Assembly (NCBI RefSeq): GCF_000721075.1
Contig: NZ_JOEQ01000012.1
Coordinates: forward strand, 124,001 to 188,000
Length of the DNA: 64,000 bases
Direction of reading: 5' to 3'
From: Streptosporangium amethystogenes
GTDB taxonomy: Bacteria; Actinomycetota; Actinomycetes; Streptosporangiales; Streptosporangiaceae
Part shown: positions 63,641 through 64,000 of the stretch, in pieces
How the letters are laid out: each line of letters begins with the position of its first letter
How positions within the stretch are numbered: the stretch's first letter is position 1
Program-made: the position numbers and the translations under genes
The notes under the pieces: model-generated
Database searches by the model: none
What the model saw: only the letters and a program-made list of their open reading frames with translations
What the model was told of the DNA's origin: nothing

Positions 63641-63655
63641 TTACCCCACGGGTAA
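63641..63655. promoter_or_regulatory. Palindrome upstream of the YbaB-like gene
   Basis: TTACCC-CAC-GGGTAA is a perfect 6+6 bp palindrome 26 bases upstream of the YbaB-like start codon, in the 241-base gap between that gene and eccD. Position and symmetry suit an operator or a short stem. Confidence 0.4.
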
Positions 63656-63856
63656 CAGGCGGTCAGTTTCCGGGCAACCTAGCCGCCCTTCCCGCGGGGT
63701 GGCAATACGGCCGGGATCACGAGGGCCGACGCCGGAGCCTGTCCAACTCCGCGAAACCCCCGACCTTCCGCGGTCACGCCGACGACAACGCGATGCCGAG
63801 TGGCTTCGAGCGGATCGCCCCCGGGCAGGACAAGCCCATGCCCTACGGGCAGTGGC

Positions 63857-64000
63857 TCAGCCGGCCAGGCCACGTACCCAGGAGTAGACGTCCAGCACGC
63901 CGAGGGCGAGCGGGAACAACGCGACGAGCAGCAGGGTCTCCACGATGTCCCCGGCCCTGCCCCAGAACGGGGACGGTTTCCCACGCGGCAGCGACAGGCC
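63857..64000 (-). CDS. eccD: C-terminal end of a probable type VII secretion membrane protein EccD (truncated by window)
   Basis: The minus-strand frame from base 64000 to the TGA at 63857-63859 encodes LPRGKPSPFWGRAGDIVETL followed by a hydrophobic helix and a VYSWVRGLAG end. The S-P-x-W-x-R-x-x-D-I stretch, one terminal helix and the W-x-R-G-L end match the C-terminus of EccD. Only 47 codons are in the window; the rest lies beyond it. The adjacent eccB, mycP and WXG100 genes support the call. Confidence 0.72.
   Translation of the reverse strand, partial: GLSLPRGKPSPFWGRAGDIVETLLLVALFPLALGVLDVYSWVRGLAG

Noticed and set aside
63679..63984. 101-codon minus-strand frame at the right edge
   Set aside because: It is a shadow frame of the probable eccD end, which matches a known family in another frame.

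Overview
The window is high-GC DNA of an actinomycete. GTG starts are frequent, stop/start overlaps (ATGA, GTGA) are common, and there is a type VII (ESX) secretion locus, a MycP-type mycosin, DUF1707-FHA and VanW proteins, and an actinobacterial branched-chain amino acid (BCAA) gene set. The combination suits the Streptosporangiales (Streptosporangium/Nonomuraea-like), but the family assignment is an inference. No tRNA or rRNA gene, insertion sequence or CRISPR array was recognised.

Layout. 0-5 kb: end of a heparinase II/III-like gene, cimA with a leader-peptide attenuator, an O-methyltransferase and a Uma2-family protein. 5-11.5 kb: ilvE, leuB, a ydaO-type (c-di-AMP) riboswitch ahead of an NlpC/P60 hydrolase, serA and an SseB-like gene. 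11.5-19 kb: FtsX-like permease, ABC ATPase and PadR operon with a double palindromic operator, a divergent DUF1707-FHA gene, a sugar:cation symporter and a secreted CAP protein. 18.8-22.2 kb: ilvB-ilvN-ilvC with a second BCAA attenuator. 22.3-34.3 kb: a GGDEF-EAL protein, a 2-hydroxyacid dehydrogenase, a VanW protein, and a CitAB/DcuSR-type two-component pair divergent from tctCBA. 34.6-39.8 kb: a compact RiPP cluster with two tandem precursor peptides, an ATP-grasp enzyme, a PpiC-like maturation protein, a one-helix membrane protein and a C39-peptidase ABC exporter. 39.9-45 kb: gatC-gatA and gatB separated by an AAA ATPase/DUF4276-like pair. 45-51 kb: a second GGDEF-EAL protein, ligA and a MetE-like protein. 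51.5-64 kb: type VII secretion locus with a pseudokinase, MycP, EccB, a minus-strand operon of WXG100-type and long-tailed proteins, a YbaB-like gene and the last codons of a probable eccD.

How the genes work together. cimA, leuB, ilvBNC and ilvE supply 2-oxobutyrate, leucine, valine and isoleucine. Two of the transcription units carry leader peptides whose control codons match the pathway (LLII before cimA, ILVVL before ilvB). The TctCBA importer is probably controlled by the divergent sensor-regulator pair. The RiPP cluster is a self-contained unit (precursor, macrocyclase-like enzyme, helper, leader-cleaving exporter) and is the best candidate here for an undescribed system. The ESX region combines core parts (EccB, MycP, EccD) with its likely substrates in one operon behind a TTGACA promoter overlapped by an inverted repeat.
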